Source: Pseudoxanthomonas mexicana (lineage in GTDB: Bacteria; Pseudomonadota; Gammaproteobacteria; Xanthomonadales; Xanthomonadaceae). From it: 64,000 bases of DNA. Shown in pieces: positions 62,384-64,000 of this stretch (position 1 is its first letter; each line of letters begins with the position of its first letter). The notes beneath the pieces are model-generated. The model saw only the letters and a program-made list of their open reading frames with translations. It was not told the origin of the DNA and ran no database searches. The DNA lies in the NCBI RefSeq assembly GCF_001556105.1, contig NZ_LSIF01000034.1:1-64000 (forward strand), given 5' to 3'. Both the position numbers and the translations under genes were made by a program.

Positions 62384-63211
62384 TCAGCCGGCCGTCGCGG
62401 CACCGTCAGTCGACGGGGCCGGCGCGATATCCGGCTTGGCCACTGCCGGGGACTTGGCCACCGGTGCCAGGTGGGCGCGCTCGGGCGGCGGCGTCAGCGT
62501 GCCGATGCGCCGGGCGGGATTGCCGGCGACCACGGTATAGGGTGCGACCACGCCGGATACCACGGAATGCGCAGAGACGATGCTGCCTTCGCCGATGTCG
62601 CTGCCCGGCAGGATCAACACGTGCGAACCGATCCAGACGTTGTCGTGGACGACGATCGGTTTGACGTCGGCTTCGTCCGGCGGGGCACCGGCAGCGCGCC
62701 GGGCGGGATCTGCGGGATGGCCGCCGGAATCCCGTATGGTCACTGCGCCGGCGATCTCCACATGCGCGCCGATCTTCACTTCCTTGCCGACCACCAGCCG
62801 GCAGTCGTGCGCGATGTCGGTGTGATGGCCGATTTCCAGCCGCGGACGCTTGGCGAAGCGCGCGGCGAAATTGATCGACAGCTTGCCGCTGATGCGCACG
62901 TGGTCGCCGACGATCATGTCGCCTTTGCCTTGAACCCACGGCACGTAGATGCCGGTGGTGACGCCCTTGCCGACACGGGTGCAGTACGCCTTGAACAGCG
63001 GCTCGGCAATGAACGCACGGCGGACGAAGAAAATCGCGCCACGGCCGGCCAGGAACAGCCACAGGTAGGGCAGTACGAGCACCCGCGGCGCCGGCAGGGT
63101 GAAGCCGCGCACGCCACGACGGACCTTGCGCAGGGTCGCGGCGAATGGATGCTGCGACGTGGCGATCCAGTGCCGCATGGAAGGCTTGGTCGCCGGGTGC
63201 TGGTCGTTCAT
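62384..63211 (-). CDS. Left-handed beta-helix (hexapeptide) acyltransferase
   Basis: The 275-aa product contains hexapeptide repeats of the type IVGDHVRISGKLSI, LEIGHHTDIAHDCRLVVGKEVKIGAHVEIAGAVTI (seen as separate turns) and NVWIGSHVLILPGSDIGEGSIVSAHSVV, closing with VVAGNPARRIG. This is the maltose/serine O-acetyltransferase fold and would O-acetylate the polysaccharide using acetyl-CoA. A Pro/Ala-rich tail follows. The start ATG at 63211 overlaps the stop of the barrel gene by ATGA, so the two form a minus-strand operon coming from the right. Confidence 0.9.
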   Translation of the reverse strand: MNDQHPATKPSMRHWIATSQHPFAATLRKVRRGVRGFTLPAPRVLVLPYLWLFLAGRGAIFFVRRAFIAEPLFKAYCTRVGKGVTTGIYVPWVQGKGDMIVGDHVRISGKLSINFAARFAKRPRLEIGHHTDIAHDCRLVVGKEVKIGAHVEIAGAVTIRDSGGHPADPARRAAGAPPDEADVKPIVVHDNVWIGSHVLILPGSDIGEGSIVSAHSVVSGVVAPYTVVAGNPARRIGTLTPPPERAHLAPVAKSPAVAKPDIAPAPSTDGAATAG

Positions 63212-64000
63212 CGATTGGTGTAAGCGATACTGAGGTAGATCACATTCTGCTTGAACTCACCGGTCGCGATGGTGCTGGTGCGCTCATAGCGGTTGTACTG
63301 CAATGAGGAAGACCAGCGGCGCGACCACTGTTTTTCCAGCCCGAGCGAATACAGCCGGTTGTGTTCGATACGCGACACGGGTGGTGCCGCTTCGGTGCGG
63401 TCCCGCGAGGCAGCGCCGCGGATCGTCAGCGAGGGCCGCAGACGGTAGCTGAGCTGGGTAGCGAAGCCGCGACTTTCCTGGTTGGACGAACCCGGGTCGA
63501 CATAATCGATCTTCTGCGTGTTGCCGAAGATCGAGTACGTGGTGCGCACCCCGGTGTATTCGTAGCCAATGATGGCGCTGCGTTGCTCATAGGCGGACGG
63601 CGTGATGGTGGAGCGCCCGGTGAGGACCGATCCCGGGATGCCCGGGGGCGCGCCCGCGATGGCGGTGAGCGCATTCGTCGCGGCATCGGAGAACTGGTTG
63701 GCGGCGTTCACGCGGAAGCGGCTGCGCTCGCTCATCCGCCAGCCCACTTCCGCCCGCAACAACGGGTTGTTGCGGGACTGGCCATCGTCGTAGTCGAGGC
63801 GCGCGTAACCGGCATCCAGCAGCAGGTCGAGGCGGTTGAGCCGACTGGTGTAGCTGGCGTAGCCTTCATATCGCTTGTGGTCGCGCGCGAACCGGTTGTT
63901 GTCGAAATCGACATCCTGCATCTGCAGGTTGAACGACAACGCGCTCGTCGCGTCGAGGTCCTTGACCATGCGCAGCGCCGCCGCGATGCGATCCGAGTTG
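63208..64000 (-). CDS. Outer-membrane beta-barrel protein, 5' end beyond the window
   Basis: The visible 263 residues are the C-terminal part of a beta-barrel. Alternating hydrophobic strands of about ten residues are seen (YEGYASYTSRLNRLDLLLDAGYARLDY broken into strands, RSAIIGYEYTGVRTTYSIFGN, SSLQYNRYERTST), and the end NVIYLSIAYTNR is close to a barrel terminus. The frame stays open to base 64000, so the start lies to the right. It resembles the BBP2-like barrels found in exosortase-A/EPS loci (TIGR03016 or EpsL type) and may be the export pore. Assignment to one subtype is uncertain. Confidence 0.8.
   Translation of the reverse strand, partial: NSDRIAAALRMVKDLDATSALSFNLQMQDVDFDNNRFARDHKRYEGYASYTSRLNRLDLLLDAGYARLDYDDGQSRNNPLLRAEVGWRMSERSRFRVNAANQFSDAATNALTAIAGAPPGIPGSVLTGRSTITPSAYEQRSAIIGYEYTGVRTTYSIFGNTQKIDYVDPGSSNQESRGFATQLSYRLRPSLTIRGAASRDRTEAAPPVSRIEHNRLYSLGLEKQWSRRWSSSLQYNRYERTSTIATGEFKQNVIYLSIAYTNR

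Overview
The window is a chromosome segment of a GC-rich gammaproteobacterium, most likely of the family Xanthomonadaceae (the Lysobacter / Stenotrophomonas / Pseudoxanthomonas / Xanthomonas group). The main evidence is a perfect Xanthomonas-type LexA operator (TTAGTAGTAATACTACTAA) directly before lexA, the gene order pncC-lexA-recA-recX-alaS-csrA-tRNA-Ser-tRNA-Arg, and paired GTAGGAGCGACGTAAGTCGC palindromes. Genus and species cannot be fixed from this alone.

Positions 1-24263 are mostly housekeeping. They hold tRNA-Thr, radA, a coq7-ypjD pair, ffh, a class IV aminotransferase, the ribosomal operon rpsP-rimM-trmD-rplS, a small lipoprotein, an S4-domain RNA-binding protein, a DUF937 protein, katG, mutS, a TonB-dependent receptor, the SOS block pncC-lexA-recA-recX, alaS, csrA, and tRNA-Ser and tRNA-Arg genes, with several clear terminators and promoters.

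From about 24367 to the right edge is one large accessory locus that looks like exosortase-A (XrtA/PEP-CTERM)-type exopolysaccharide loci. It has an initiating polyprenyl-phosphate sugar transferase, a Wzx-type flippase, an O-antigen-ligase/Wzy-type polymerase, a family 2 and three family 4 glycosyltransferases, a polysaccharide deacetylase, an oxidoreductase and an epimerase, a FemAB-like acyltransferase, a PLP decarboxylase, an ACP plus AMP-dependent acyl ligase, a hexapeptide O-acyltransferase and an outer-membrane beta-barrel protein that runs off the window.

The unusual part is a hybrid megasynthase set inside this locus and preceded by its own Sfp-type phosphopantetheinyl transferase. 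The first protein (2481 aa) reads as remnant C - A (proline-like pocket) - T - KS - AT - ACP - class III aminotransferase. The second (1930 aa) reads as C-A-T-C-T followed by an alpha/beta-hydrolase-like domain instead of a normal thioesterase. A separate alpha/beta-hydrolase overlaps its end. My inference is that the locus makes a short amino-polyketide peptide that may be attached to, or co-produced with, the exopolysaccharide. The sequence shows the co-localisation and the domain order. The conjugation is a hypothesis.

Two beta-helix proteins of the locus (41429-43081 and 47263-50049) share an 845-bp segment that differs at only one base by eye and then diverge abruptly, a sign of recent gene conversion or duplication. 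The second is fused through one membrane segment to a deacetylase-like domain. No exosortase, PEP-CTERM substrate, chain-length regulator or tyrosine kinase lies inside the window. If present, they should lie beyond 64000.
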